A stretch of DNA of 64,000 bases from assembly GCF_021044685.1 (NCBI RefSeq), contig NZ_CP088014.1, positions 6,806,001-6,870,000 on the forward strand, written 5' to 3'. Source of the stretch: Bradyrhizobium daqingense. GTDB taxonomy: Bacteria > Pseudomonadota > Alphaproteobacteria > Rhizobiales > Xanthobacteraceae. The position numbers were made by a program, and so were the translations under genes. The notes below the pieces were generated by a model. The model was not told the origin of the DNA, made no database searches, and was given only the letters and a program-made list of their open reading frames with translations. Shown piece by piece: positions 37,123 to 46,446 of this stretch. Numbering within the stretch: the first letter of the stretch is position 1; the number at the start of each line of letters is the position of its first letter.

Positions 37123-39594
37123 CTAGAACGTCACCCTCATGCCCGCATAGAACGCCCTCGGCCGTGCCGGGCTCAGCGAACGCGGGTCGGTGAAATCAGC
37201 GCCGCCATTGGTGAAGTTGGGCAAGGCATCACGGTCGAAGAACTGCCCGTAGGTCACGTAGCGCTTGTCGAATACGTTGTCGACGCGGCCGTAGAGCTGG
37301 ACGTTCTTCGCGACCTGATAGGAGGTGTGGAGATTGAAGACCGTATAAGAGGGCAGCTTGGCGTACTGGTTCGATTCGTCACCGACAATGTACTGGCTCG
37401 AGACGAACAGCGCGTTGCCGCCGACCTTCCAGACATCGGTCACGGCGTAGTCGACGCCGACCTTGACGCGGTGGCGCGGGATCGCGGGGATCTGGTTGCC
37501 GGGCCTGACCTGGATGGTCTCGGTGGCCGGATCGGCAAACGGGCTTTCCGAGCCGAGTTCGAGCGGATCGACGTAGCGCGCGTCGACGAAGGCGTAGCTC
37601 GCTTGGAACTGCAGCGTGGGCGACTTGATGTTGACTTCCGCTTCGAGTCCCTGCCGCCGTGTCCTCCCGACATTCGTGAAATAGCCGAAGCCGGTCCGGC
37701 CAACGACCGGCACCGCCATGATGTCGTCGTGATTGGTGGCGCGAAAGCCGCCAACCTTCCATCCCAGCGTGCCGATGTTCAGCTCCGTGGTGCCGCGGAA
37801 GCCGGCCTCCACCGTCTTCGAGATCACCTGCTTCAACGGTGGATCGGCAACCAGGAAGGCTGCAATGAGACAAGGCCTGGCGGGATCGGAGCAGCCGAGC
37901 TCGAGCGGCGTCGGCACGCGGTTGGCCTCGGAATAGCCGGCATAAGCGGTCAAGCCCGGCGTGATCTTGTAGGTGCCGCCGATGACCGGATTGAAGCGCA
38001 TGAACGTATGGTCGCCGTTGAGCGCAGTTCCGAGCTGATCTTCCAAGGTGATCCGCGCCGCGTTGAAACGGCCGCCGCCCGTGATGGCGAAGGCGTCCGT
38101 GACGTTGAACGTATCCATCGCGTAGAGGCCGTTATATTGATTGATGGTCCGCAGCGAGACGGGGCCGGCGACGGGATTTGCCACAGGAGTCGGTCCCAGG
38201 AAAACGCCGCTGCCGGTGACGACGTAGTTCTCTCCCATCGACCCGATCTCTGATGAGGCGTTGTAGCGCGTGACGCCGGCGTCATAGGTTGCGCCCACCA
38301 CGAAGCGGTTGTCATGACCAAACAGCTGATCGACGTTGGTGGCTTGCCCCGACACGCCGAACGTGGTTGAGCGGATCGAGCCGCGGTCGATCGCCCCGAG
38401 AATCGTTCCCGGCGCGAAGGGATTGGCGAGCTGCACGCCGCCCGCCCCGAACGCCGGTGAGGCGTTGTCGCCAAAGCAGAGCAGCGCCGGATCTGCACCG
38501 CACTCCTCCGCGTCGGTCGGATTGCCGTCGACGATGTTCTGCTCGAACCTGCGCACATGGGCGGTGCCTTCAAGCGTCCAGGTCGGCGTGGCGTCTACCT
38601 TTCCGGTCAGGTTGAGATAGCCGACGCGGTTGGACGTGGTCTGCGGCGTGGTGTAGGTGGCGCCCCAATATTTATCCAGCAGCTCGGCCGGGACGGTGGC
38701 GCTGGCGCCGAAATTGTTCTTGGCGGCCCCCATGTTGACGTGGAATTCGCTGTCGCCGGCCCTGTAGCCGACATCGCCGTAGAAGCGCCGGACTTCCGAT
38801 TGCGAGAAGTTGCGGAAGCCGTTGTCGCGCACGCCTTCGAGAGCGCCGTAGACCGCGTAGTTCTGATCGACCTGCTTGCCCCATTGCGCCGAGCCCTGGA
38901 TGCGGCCGAACGAGCCGCCCATCATGTCGAGCTCCGCGCCCTGATAGGTGAAGCCGTCCTTCATTTGCAGGTTGAGGGCGCCGCCCAGCGCGTTGAGGCC
39001 GAAGGCCGGATTGTTGGTCACCAGCGTCACCGACCTGATCGCGGCCGTGGGGATCAGGTCCCAGTTGACGGCGTCCGAGAACGCTTCGTTGATGCGAACG
39101 CCATTCTGGTACACGGCGAGACCTTGCGGCGTGCCCACCACCGGGGAGGCAACGAAGCCGCGGAACTCGATATCCGGCGTGAACGGATTGCCGGTGACTT
39201 CGCTGATATTGACGCCGGGAATGTTGTCGCGCAGCGCATCGGTGACGTTCAGCGAGTTCGTGCGCCTGATCTGGCTGGCATCGACGGCATTGATCGCCGA
39301 CGGGACCTTGTCGACGTCGAGACCCCGGCCGGTGCCCGGCGAGGTCGGGTAGACATAGAGCCGTGTCCTCGGCGCAGCCGACCCCGCCGCTCCAATGCGT
39401 GCCACCGGTCGCGACGGCGCCGCGCGCCGCGTTGCCGGCGGGGGTGCGGTCACCTCGACCGGCGGCAGGTTCTGAACGTTGGTTTCCTCGTCCGGGGCGG
39501 CCCCGGCAGGACTCGCACAGACCAAACCCGAGACCAGCCCGGTCGACATCGAAGCCATCAACAAACGACGCTTGAACGAAAGAACCTTGCCCAT
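37123..39594 (-). CDS. lutH: TonB-dependent outer-membrane receptor, LutH-like
   Basis: 823 residues. Signal peptide to about residue 32 (VCASPAGAAPDEE), then a Pro/Ala-rich segment with a TonB-box-like VEVTAPP. The plug domain has VPSAINAVDASQIRRTN and GVNISEVTGNPFTPDIEFRG, and the barrel ends AFYAGMRVTF. It takes up a metal complex across the outer membrane using TonB energy. Its position at the head of a PQQ/lanthanide locus, like lutH of Methylorubrum, suggests a lanthanide-chelate receptor. The TonB assignment is firm; the substrate is inferred, and ferric siderophores cannot be excluded. Confidence 0.85.
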   Translation of the reverse strand: MGKVLSFKRRLLMASMSTGLVSGLVCASPAGAAPDEETNVQNLPPVEVTAPPPATRRAAPSRPVARIGAAGSAAPRTRLYVYPTSPGTGRGLDVDKVPSAINAVDASQIRRTNSLNVTDALRDNIPGVNISEVTGNPFTPDIEFRGFVASPVVGTPQGLAVYQNGVRINEAFSDAVNWDLIPTAAIRSVTLVTNNPAFGLNALGGALNLQMKDGFTYQGAELDMMGGSFGRIQGSAQWGKQVDQNYAVYGALEGVRDNGFRNFSQSEVRRFYGDVGYRAGDSEFHVNMGAAKNNFGASATVPAELLDKYWGATYTTPQTTSNRVGYLNLTGKVDATPTWTLEGTAHVRRFEQNIVDGNPTDAEECGADPALLCFGDNASPAFGAGGVQLANPFAPGTILGAIDRGSIRSTTFGVSGQATNVDQLFGHDNRFVVGATYDAGVTRYNASSEIGSMGENYVVTGSGVFLGPTPVANPVAGPVSLRTINQYNGLYAMDTFNVTDAFAITGGGRFNAARITLEDQLGTALNGDHTFMRFNPVIGGTYKITPGLTAYAGYSEANRVPTPLELGCSDPARPCLIAAFLVADPPLKQVISKTVEAGFRGTTELNIGTLGWKVGGFRATNHDDIMAVPVVGRTGFGYFTNVGRTRRQGLEAEVNIKSPTLQFQASYAFVDARYVDPLELGSESPFADPATETIQVRPGNQIPAIPRHRVKVGVDYAVTDVWKVGGNALFVSSQYIVGDESNQYAKLPSYTVFNLHTSYQVAKNVQLYGRVDNVFDKRYVTYGQFFDRDALPNFTNGGADFTDPRSLSPARPRAFYAGMRVTF

Positions 39595-39757
39595 CCCCGC
39601 CTTCCCATCCGCAACGACCGGCTATTTTGATTTTCGCCGATTGGTCGAAACGAGTTTATTCGGCCGCAATTGGTGCGCCAGCCACAAAAGGTCGGGCGGC
39701 ATCAGCACCCGTTTTCCCGACCAAATCGGGAATTTTTCCCGATCCTTTCGGGCGCGA

Positions 39758-41116
39758 TCAGGCCGCCGCCGTCGGCACCAGCGCCTCGACGGTCAAGCCG
39801 CCGTCCCCGGAAACGACGTTGAGGGTGCCGCCCAGCGCCAAAATACGCTCGCGCATGCCGACGAGGCCGAAGCCGAGCTTCTGACCCGGCTCCATGCCGC
39901 GGCCATTGTCGCTGACCCGTACCCGGACGCAGAAGCGGCCGTCGCGCCCCTGCTGTCCGGCCGGCTCGATCACGACGTTGACCGAGGTCGCGCTGGCGTG
40001 GCGAAACACGTTGGTGAGCGCCTCCTGCACGATGCGGTAGATGGTGAGGTCCGCGGTCTCCCCGGTCGCGCCCAGCGCGGGCGAGATCGTGGTCTCGATG
40101 GCGACGTCGGGATGCGACTCCCGCCACAGCCGTGACAGCGATTCCAGCGCCTGGCGCAGGCCAAGCTCGGCAAGACCGACGGGCCGCAGCCGCTCCAGCA
40201 CGCGGCGGGTGAACTGCTGGAGCGCGTTGATCTGCTCCAGCAAGGCACTGCCGTGCTTTCGCACCGCCTCCGCACTCGGCTCGCGGCTGTCCGCCAGCTT
40301 CGCCAACGCGCTGGCATGGGCGCGCAGCGAGAACAGATACGGCCCAAACTCGTCATGCAGCTCGCGCGCAATCTCCTTGCGCTCAGCGTCCTGGAGCGAG
40401 ACCGCGCGCTCGGCAAGCCGGCGCTTGTCCTCGACCGCCTCGCCCAGCGCTGCTGCCAGATGATTGAGCTTGCCGCAAATCGCGGCGAGCTCGGGTGCGC
40501 CGCCCGGCGTGACCCGCGCGTCATAATGCCCGCCCTCGATCTCGCCCATCGTCTTGGCCAACGACTGCAGCGGGGCCAGCGCACGGCCGACCACATTCGT
40601 CATCAGCAGGAACAGCACCAATGCGATGACCGAACCGACCTCGAGCTGGGTCACGATGCTGTCCCAGATCTCGGCAATCTCGTCGATCGGATGCGAGGTG
40701 ATCGCGAGCGAGCCGGGCTTGCCCTGGATCGAGACGGGCACGCTGACTGCGGTCTGCTCGGGATGAACCAGGCCGACGAACCAGGCCGGCGGACCGCGCG
40801 TGTCGGCGTCGGCCCCGGTTCGGGGCGGCGTCAGCGGACGGCCGCCGGCGTCATGGAGCGCGATGCTGACATGGCGCAGGCGGCTGAGATCGCGCGCGAT
40901 CTGGTTCAGCCTCGCATCCGGATCGGGCGCCTCGTTCAGGTCCGCCACGATCATCTCGATGAACTCGCGCGCGAGCCGGATCACGCTCTGGTCCTCGGCC
41001 TGCACCCGCGGGCCCGCCTCTGCGACCTGGCGGCCGATATTGACGGCGAGCCCCAGGGCCAGCAGCAACGCCAGCAGCAGGTTGATGCGACCGCGCAAGG
41101 ATAGATTTTGCCACAT
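39758..41116 (-). CDS. Membrane sensor histidine kinase (NarX/UhpB class)
   Basis: 452 residues. Two membrane helices (about 10-28 and 158-176) flank a 130-residue periplasmic sensor domain, followed by a HAMP domain and a HisKA_3 dimerisation domain with phospho-acceptor H254 in ARELHDEFGPYLFSLR. The ATP-binding part shows NVFRHA, DNGRGM and GFGLVGMRER. It is divergent from the LuxR-type regulator at 41308 and is its likely partner. In Paracoccus a comparable pair (FlhSR) controls formaldehyde and xoxF genes; here the signal is unknown. Confidence 0.9.
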   Translation of the reverse strand: MWQNLSLRGRINLLLALLLALGLAVNIGRQVAEAGPRVQAEDQSVIRLAREFIEMIVADLNEAPDPDARLNQIARDLSRLRHVSIALHDAGGRPLTPPRTGADADTRGPPAWFVGLVHPEQTAVSVPVSIQGKPGSLAITSHPIDEIAEIWDSIVTQLEVGSVIALVLFLLMTNVVGRALAPLQSLAKTMGEIEGGHYDARVTPGGAPELAAICGKLNHLAAALGEAVEDKRRLAERAVSLQDAERKEIARELHDEFGPYLFSLRAHASALAKLADSREPSAEAVRKHGSALLEQINALQQFTRRVLERLRPVGLAELGLRQALESLSRLWRESHPDVAIETTISPALGATGETADLTIYRIVQEALTNVFRHASATSVNVVIEPAGQQGRDGRFCVRVRVSDNGRGMEPGQKLGFGLVGMRERILALGGTLNVVSGDGGLTVEALVPTAAA

Positions 41117-41307
41117 TGGTCTCGCTTGGTGCCCCCGCGAAGGTTTTGCCCGCCTGTCCGATGACGTTGACAGAGACGAAGCGGCGGATATCTAATCGGA
41201 ACGTACAGCAATCCCGGCCGGGTTGCATGAGGCGACATGAGGCGCACGCGCCTTGCCTGGTCGGCTTCTTGCGGCACACAGGTTCGAAGCTGTCGCGGGG
41301 AACGCCT

Positions 41308-41928
41308 ATGCGCATTCTGATCGTCGACGATCATCCCATTGTCGCCTCCGGCTGCCGTGCCGTGCTGGCCGACGAGGGCGAGATCGAGATCCTGGAGGCC
41401 GCCGACGCCGAAGACGGCGAGTGCGTCTTCATCGTCGAGCGTCCCGACCTCTGCATCATCGACATCAACCTGCCGACCGTCTCCGGCTTCGAGCTCGCGC
41501 GCCGCATCCTCGAACGCGCGCCCGAGGCCCGCATCATCATGTTCAGCATGAACGACGACCCTGCCTTCGCTGCGCGCGCGATCGAATGCGGCGCCAAGGG
41601 CTACGTCTCCAAGACCGGCGACCCCGACGACCTCGTCGAGGCGATCCGCGCCGTCGGCGGCGGCGGCACCTACCTGCCGACCGCGATCGCACGCAGCATC
41701 GCCTTCGCGGGACCTGCGCTGGCGCAGAGCCCGCTGTCGAAGCTGAACGCGCGCGAGATGGAGATCCTGCGGCTGCTCAGCGCCGGCAAGAGCCTGTCCG
41801 AGATCGCCTGGCTGGTGCAATCGTCCTACAAAACGGTGGCCAACACCTCCTCGATCATGCGCCAGAAGCTCGGGGTGAAGACCTCGGTCGAGCTGGTGCG
41901 GCTGGCGATCGACAGCGGCGTCGCCTGA
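41308..41928 (+). CDS. LuxR/FixJ-type response regulator
   Basis: 206 residues. Receiver domain with acidic pair D7-D8 and phospho-acceptor D52 (CIIDINLP), and K102-type Lys in YVSKTGD. The C-terminal LuxR helix-turn-helix is LNAREMEILRLLSAGKSLSE followed by SSYKTVANTSSIMRQKLGVK. ATG 41308 chosen by family length. It probably activates the surrounding methanol/lanthanide genes in response to the divergent kinase. fghA lies 71 bases downstream. Confidence 0.92.
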   Translation: MRILIVDDHPIVASGCRAVLADEGEIEILEAADAEDGECVFIVERPDLCIIDINLPTVSGFELARRILERAPEARIIMFSMNDDPAFAARAIECGAKGYVSKTGDPDDLVEAIRAVGGGGTYLPTAIARSIAFAGPALAQSPLSKLNAREMEILRLLSAGKSLSEIAWLVQSSYKTVANTSSIMRQKLGVKTSVELVRLAIDSGVA

Positions 41929-41999
41929 TACCGCCACAAATTTCCGTCACACAAGCGTTGCAATGTTGATTGCAGTGAGATGCCATGGAGCTTAAGGGC

Positions 42000-42845
42000 A
42001 TGACGATTCAGACTGTCTCGATGAATAAGTCCTATGGCGGTGTGCAGGGCGTCTATCGCCATGCGAGCGCGGCGACCGGGACTGACATGGTGTTCTCGGT
42101 CTATGTTCCGCCGCATGCGGACGGTGCCAAACTGCCCGTGGTCTGGTACCTCTCCGGGCTGACCTGTACGCATGCCAACGTCACCGAGAAAGGCGAATTC
42201 CGCAAGACCTGCGCCGAGCTCGGCCTGATCTTCGTCGCGCCCGACACCTCACCGCGCGGGCCCGACGTGCCCGGCGATGCCAACAACGCCTATGATTTCG
42301 GCCTGGGTGCCGGCTTCTACGTCGATGCAACGCAGGAGCCGTTTGCGCGCAATTATCGCATGTGGAGCTATGTCACCGACGAGTTGCCGAAGCTGGTGGC
42401 GGAGAATTTTCCGGTCGATCCCAGGCGGCAATCGATCATGGGCCATTCCATGGGCGGCCACGGCGCGCTGACGGTGGCGCTGCGCAATCCGCACCGTTTT
42501 CGCGCGGCAAGCGCCTTCGCGCCGATCGTGGCGCCCTCGCTCGTACCCTGGGGCACCAAAGCGCTGACCGGCTATCTCGGACCAAACAAGGATTCCTGGC
42601 GCAGCCACGACACTGTGGCGCTGATCGAAGACGGGGCGAAATTCTCCGGCTTCCTGGTCGATGTCGGCGAGGCCGACAATTTCCTCAAGGAGCAGCTCAA
42701 GCCGGAGCTGCTCGAAGCCGCCTGCGCCAAGGCGAGCATCCCGCTGACGCTGCGGCGCCAGGCGGGTTACGACCACAGCTATTATTTCATCTCCACCTTC
42801 ATGGGCGATCATCTGCACTGGCATGCGGAGAGATTGAAGGGGTGA
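42000..42845 (+). CDS. fghA: S-formylglutathione hydrolase
   Basis: 281 residues of the esterase D family. Nucleophile S150 in MGHSMGGHGAL, the Asp expected in DVGEADNFL and His in GYDHSYYF. YLSGLTCTHANVTEKG and the GPDVPGDANNAYDFGLGAGFY block are diagnostic. It splits S-formylglutathione to formate and glutathione, the second step of formaldehyde detoxification. No glutathione-dependent formaldehyde dehydrogenase gene is in the window. ATG 42000 has GGAG nine bases upstream. Confidence 0.93.
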   Translation: MTIQTVSMNKSYGGVQGVYRHASAATGTDMVFSVYVPPHADGAKLPVVWYLSGLTCTHANVTEKGEFRKTCAELGLIFVAPDTSPRGPDVPGDANNAYDFGLGAGFYVDATQEPFARNYRMWSYVTDELPKLVAENFPVDPRRQSIMGHSMGGHGALTVALRNPHRFRAASAFAPIVAPSLVPWGTKALTGYLGPNKDSWRSHDTVALIEDGAKFSGFLVDVGEADNFLKEQLKPELLEAACAKASIPLTLRRQAGYDHSYYFISTFMGDHLHWHAERLKG

Positions 42846-42851
42846 GCCCCC

Positions 42852-43355
42852 TCATTGCGGCCGCCCGTAATTCGGCGCCAGCAACCGGTTACGGATGAGA
42901 TAGCTCATCGTGCGGGTCCAGGCTTCATCGGTGTTGCCGCGCATGTCGGCGCTGGCTGCCGCGACCATGTTGCCGGTCTTCACGTCGCGCAGATAGATGT
43001 TCAGGTTGATGATCAGGTTCGAGACCTTCTGCACGAGGCCGGTGATCTCGAGATCGGCGCCGAGCTGTCCGGCGAGCTTGAGGTCGCAGCCGCCGCAGGC
43101 CTGCAAGTTCGCGCGACGGGCGGCATCCCTGATCGGCGCGATGTCGAGCAGCTGGAACTTGCCTGACTCTGCCAGTTCCTTGCGCAGCTGCTCGCTGATG
43201 CGCTCCAGCCGCGCCTCCTCGGGCCGCGAGCCATAGAACTCGCCGGGCAGGCTGGTGTCGATCAGCTCGAAATCGAACACCGCGAGCTTCGGCGGATCGG
43301 CGCGCGCGAGCGAGCCCGTCAACAGCAACGCTGCGAAACACATCAACGCTCGCAT
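42852..43355 (-). CDS. Exported DUF2380 protein
   Basis: 167 residues. Signal peptide MRALMCFAALLLTGSLARA, then KLAVFDFELIDTSLPGEFYG and LLDIAPIRDAARRANLQACGGC, typical of DUF2380 periplasmic proteins that turn up beside PQQ-alcohol gene clusters. It has a CGGCDLK motif with two cysteines. It converges with fghA and diverges from the lutA-like gene. No function is known. Confidence 0.78.
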   Translation of the reverse strand: MRALMCFAALLLTGSLARADPPKLAVFDFELIDTSLPGEFYGSRPEEARLERISEQLRKELAESGKFQLLDIAPIRDAARRANLQACGGCDLKLAGQLGADLEITGLVQKVSNLIINLNIYLRDVKTGNMVAAASADMRGNTDEAWTRTMSYLIRNRLLAPNYGRPQ

Positions 43356-43484
43356 GATCGTGATTCCAATCCTCGTGCGCGCGGGGACGAAATGCGGGGT
43401 TGCATGCTCTGACAAATTGGTCATGCTTGAAGCAGAGACAATTCTCCAGCGGCGGTCAAGCCGCAGAGATCGTCTGGAGGAAGC

Positions 43485-44666
43485 ATGATCCGATGGTTGG
43501 TCGGCCTGATCGGCCTGGGCGTTGCCGCGACGAGTGCGCTCGCGGCGGACCCCGTCGCGATCGGCGTCGGCTATCTCGGCGTCGCCGGCACCAGATCGAC
43601 GTTGTCGCTGGTGGAGCAGCCCGCGGAGAATGACGGCGTCGCCGGCGCCCGCCTTGCCATCGAGGACAACAACACCACGGGAAAATTCCTGGGCCAGCGC
43701 TTCACGCTGGAGGAGCGCCGCATCAAGGAAGGCGAGGATCCGGTCCAGGCCGCAGCCGCCCTCGCCGACAAGAACGGTTTCATCATCGCCGACCTGCCGG
43801 CCGATGCGCTGCTGAAGGTCTCGGACGCGCTGCGCGATCGCGGCACGCTGCTGTTCAACGTCGCCGCGATCGACGAGCGGCTGCGCGAGGCCGATTGCCG
43901 CGCCAACGTCATCCATACCGCCCCGACCCGTGCGATGCTGGCGGACGCGCTCGGCCAGTACCTGGTGTGGAAGAAGTGGTCGCGCTGGCTGCTCGTGGTC
44001 GGCTCGCATGACGAGGACAAGCTGTTCGCCGATGCCTTGAGGCGCACCGCGACCCGCTTCGGCGCCAAGATCGTGCAGGAGCGCACCTTCGAGGACAAGG
44101 GCGGTGCCCGCCGCACGGATTCCGGCGTCACGCTGATCCAGCGCCAGATGCCGGTCTTTACGCAACAGGCGCCGGCCTATGACGTGCTGGTCGCGGCCGA
44201 CGAGAGCGAGGTGTTCGGCGCCTACCTGCCCTATCGCACCTGGGATCCGCGCCCCGTCGCGGGTTCGGCCGGCCTCGTGCCGCGCAGCTGGGACGCGGCG
44301 CAGGACCAATGGGGCGCGCTGCAGATTCAGAACCGCTTCGTCAAGCTGAACGCGCGGCGCATGACCGCGCTCGACATGCAGGCCTGGACGGCGGTGCGCA
44401 TGATCGGCGAAGCCACCTCGCGCGCCAATTCCGGCGACGTCAAGAAGGTCACCGATTTCATCAAAGGCCCGGATTTCTCCGTCGCCGCCTTCAAGGGCAC
44501 GCGGCTGACCTTGCGCGACTGGAATCTGCAGCTGCGCCAGCCCATCCTGCTGGTCGACGGTCGCATGGTGGTGTCGGTGTCGCCGCAGGAGGGTTTCCTG
44601 CACCAGGTCTCCGAGCTCGACACGCTCGGCTACGACCGTCCGGAAAGCAAATGCAAGCTGAAATGA
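43485..44666 (+). CDS. lutA: Periplasmic binding protein, PQQ-alcohol/lanthanide ABC system (LutA-like)
   Basis: 393 residues. Signal peptide MIRWLVGLIGLGVAATSALA, then a type I periplasmic-binding fold with GVAGARLAIEDNNTTGKFLG, which resembles branched-chain amino-acid receptors. It matches the family described as substrate-binding protein of the PQQ-dependent alcohol dehydrogenase system. Strong GGAGGAAGC precedes the ATG. It overlaps the beta-propeller gene (ATGA) and heads a five-gene operon. In Methylorubrum the comparable lutA product belongs to the lanthanide transporter; metal specificity here is inferred. Confidence 0.83.
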   Translation: MIRWLVGLIGLGVAATSALAADPVAIGVGYLGVAGTRSTLSLVEQPAENDGVAGARLAIEDNNTTGKFLGQRFTLEERRIKEGEDPVQAAAALADKNGFIIADLPADALLKVSDALRDRGTLLFNVAAIDERLREADCRANVIHTAPTRAMLADALGQYLVWKKWSRWLLVVGSHDEDKLFADALRRTATRFGAKIVQERTFEDKGGARRTDSGVTLIQRQMPVFTQQAPAYDVLVAADESEVFGAYLPYRTWDPRPVAGSAGLVPRSWDAAQDQWGALQIQNRFVKLNARRMTALDMQAWTAVRMIGEATSRANSGDVKKVTDFIKGPDFSVAAFKGTRLTLRDWNLQLRQPILLVDGRMVVSVSPQEGFLHQVSELDTLGYDRPESKCKLK

Positions 44667-45643
44667 GGATGCAGATGTCGCGCAAGTGGCGTGTTGGGCT
44701 TCTCTCCGCACTGGTGCTGGCGGCCGCGCCCGCGCACGCGTTCATCGCCTATGTCTCGAACGAGAAGAGCAACACGGTGTCGGTGATCGACACCGACAGC
44801 TGGACCGTGACCAAGACCATCAAGGTCGGCCAACGCCCGCGCGGCATCGATCTGACGCGCGACGGCAAGTTCGTTATGGTCGCGGTCGGCGACGACGACA
44901 CCATCCAGGTGATCGACGCCAAGACCCAGACCGTCGTGGACAGCCTGCCGTCCGGCCCCGATCCTGAATTGTTCGCCCAGGACGCCGCCGGCAAGATCCT
45001 CTATGTCGCCAACGAAAACGACAACACGGTGACCGTGATCGACCTCGAGAAGCGCGCACGCCTCGGAGACATCCAGGTCGGCGTCGAGCCCGAGGGCATG
45101 ACCATCAGCCCCGACGGCAAGACGCTGATCAACACGTCCGAAACGACCAACATGGCGCATTTCATCGACACGGCCACGCGCCAGATCGTCGCCAACGTGC
45201 TGGTCGACGCGCGCCCGCGCTTTGCCGAGTTCAAGCATGACTCTTCCGAAGTGTGGGTGTCCTCGGAGATCGGCGGGACCGTCTCGATCATCGACCCGAA
45301 AAAACACGAGGTGATCGGCAAAGTCACGTTCGAGATCCCGGGCCTGCGGAAAGAAGCGATCCAGCCGGTCGGCATCGGCATGACCAAGGATGACAAGACC
45401 GCTTTCGTCGCGCTCGGCCCGGCCAACCGCATCGCCGTGGTCGACGTCGCCACCCGAAAGGTGACGAAATATCTTCTGGTCGGTCAGCGGGTCTGGCACG
45501 TGGCGTTCACGCCGGACGAGAAATATCTGCTCGCCACCAACGGCGTGTCGAACGACGTCTCCGTCATCGACGTCGCTGCGCAAAAGGTGATCAAGACCAT
45601 CCAGGTCGGCGAACTGCCCTGGGGCGTTGCGATCGCGCCATGA
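44663..45643 (+). CDS. Periplasmic YVTN-type beta-propeller protein
   Basis: 326 residues. A signal peptide ends around APAHA, followed by about seven repeats of the form YVSNEKSNTVSVIDTD, YVANENDNTVTVIDLE and LATNGVSNDVSVIDVA. This is the PQQ-dependent catabolism-associated beta-propeller family. ATG 44663 overlaps the previous stop; ATG 44675 is an in-frame alternative with GAGG ahead. It may assist quinoprotein or metal handling in the periplasm; the exact role is unknown. Confidence 0.85.
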   Translation: MRMQMSRKWRVGLLSALVLAAAPAHAFIAYVSNEKSNTVSVIDTDSWTVTKTIKVGQRPRGIDLTRDGKFVMVAVGDDDTIQVIDAKTQTVVDSLPSGPDPELFAQDAAGKILYVANENDNTVTVIDLEKRARLGDIQVGVEPEGMTISPDGKTLINTSETTNMAHFIDTATRQIVANVLVDARPRFAEFKHDSSEVWVSSEIGGTVSIIDPKKHEVIGKVTFEIPGLRKEAIQPVGIGMTKDDKTAFVALGPANRIAVVDVATRKVTKYLLVGQRVWHVAFTPDEKYLLATNGVSNDVSVIDVAAQKVIKTIQVGELPWGVAIAP

Positions 45644-46446
45644 CGATACCTGCCCCGACCGCTGAATCGCGCGAGACGCCGGGGCCGGAGGCGGCCACGG
45701 TGCCGGCGCTATCGATCGACAGCGTCAGCCATGCTTACGGCCCGCGGCGGGCGCTGACCGACGTCTCCTTCCGCGTGCTGCCGGCGAGCTTCACGGCACT
45801 GCTCGGCCTCAACGGTGCCGGCAAGAGCACGCTGTTCTCGCTGATCACGCGTCTGTTCGGCATCCAAACGGGACGCATCGGCATCTTCGGGCACGACATC
45901 AGCAAGAGCCCTGGCGAGGCGCTGCGGCTGTTAGGGGTCGTGTTCCAGCCGCGCACGCTCGATCTCGATCTCTCGCTGACACAGAATTTGCTCTATCACG
46001 CGGCTCTCCACGGCATCAGCCGCCGCGAGGCAGCCGCGCGCAGCGCCGAGCTGCTCGACCGCATCGGTCTTGCCGAGCGCGCCGGCAGCAAGGTGCGCGA
46101 CCTCTCCGGCGGGCAGATGCGGCGGCTGGAGATCGCACGCGCACTGCTGCACCGGCCGCGACTGCTGTTGCTGGACGAGCCGACCGTCGGCCTGGACGTC
46201 AAGGCGCGCGCCGACATCATCAGCCATGTCCGTCAGCTCGTCACGGAACAAGGCATCGGTGTGCTCTGGGCCACGCATCTGTTCGACGAGATCCTGCCCG
46301 GTGACGACCTCGTCGTGCTGCATCAGGGCAAGGTGCTGGCGCAGGGACCGATGAGCCGGGTCGTTGCGGAAGCCGGCGCGCAGGACGTCAACACCGCCTT
46401 CATGCGCCTGACCGGCGCGCAAACCATGCCGGGAGGCGGCGCATGA
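45640..46446 (+). CDS. lutE: ABC transporter ATP-binding protein (LutE-like)
   Basis: 268 residues, one ATPase domain. Walker A GLNGAGKST, Q-loop VVFQPRTLDLDLS, signature LSGGQMRRLEIARAL and Walker B LLLLDEPTVGLD. It belongs to the ATPase family found in PQQ-dependent alcohol systems, nearer to export-type (ABC-2) ATPases than to classical importers. It overlaps both neighbours by four bases. Confidence 0.88.
   Translation: MTIPAPTAESRETPGPEAATVPALSIDSVSHAYGPRRALTDVSFRVLPASFTALLGLNGAGKSTLFSLITRLFGIQTGRIGIFGHDISKSPGEALRLLGVVFQPRTLDLDLSLTQNLLYHAALHGISRREAAARSAELLDRIGLAERAGSKVRDLSGGQMRRLEIARALLHRPRLLLLDEPTVGLDVKARADIISHVRQLVTEQGIGVLWATHLFDEILPGDDLVVLHQGKVLAQGPMSRVVAEAGAQDVNTAFMRLTGAQTMPGGGA

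Noticed and set aside
41116..41307. Longer reading of the response regulator beginning at 41116
   Set aside because: The extra 64 residues have no similarity to receiver domains. The family starts exactly at ATG 41308.
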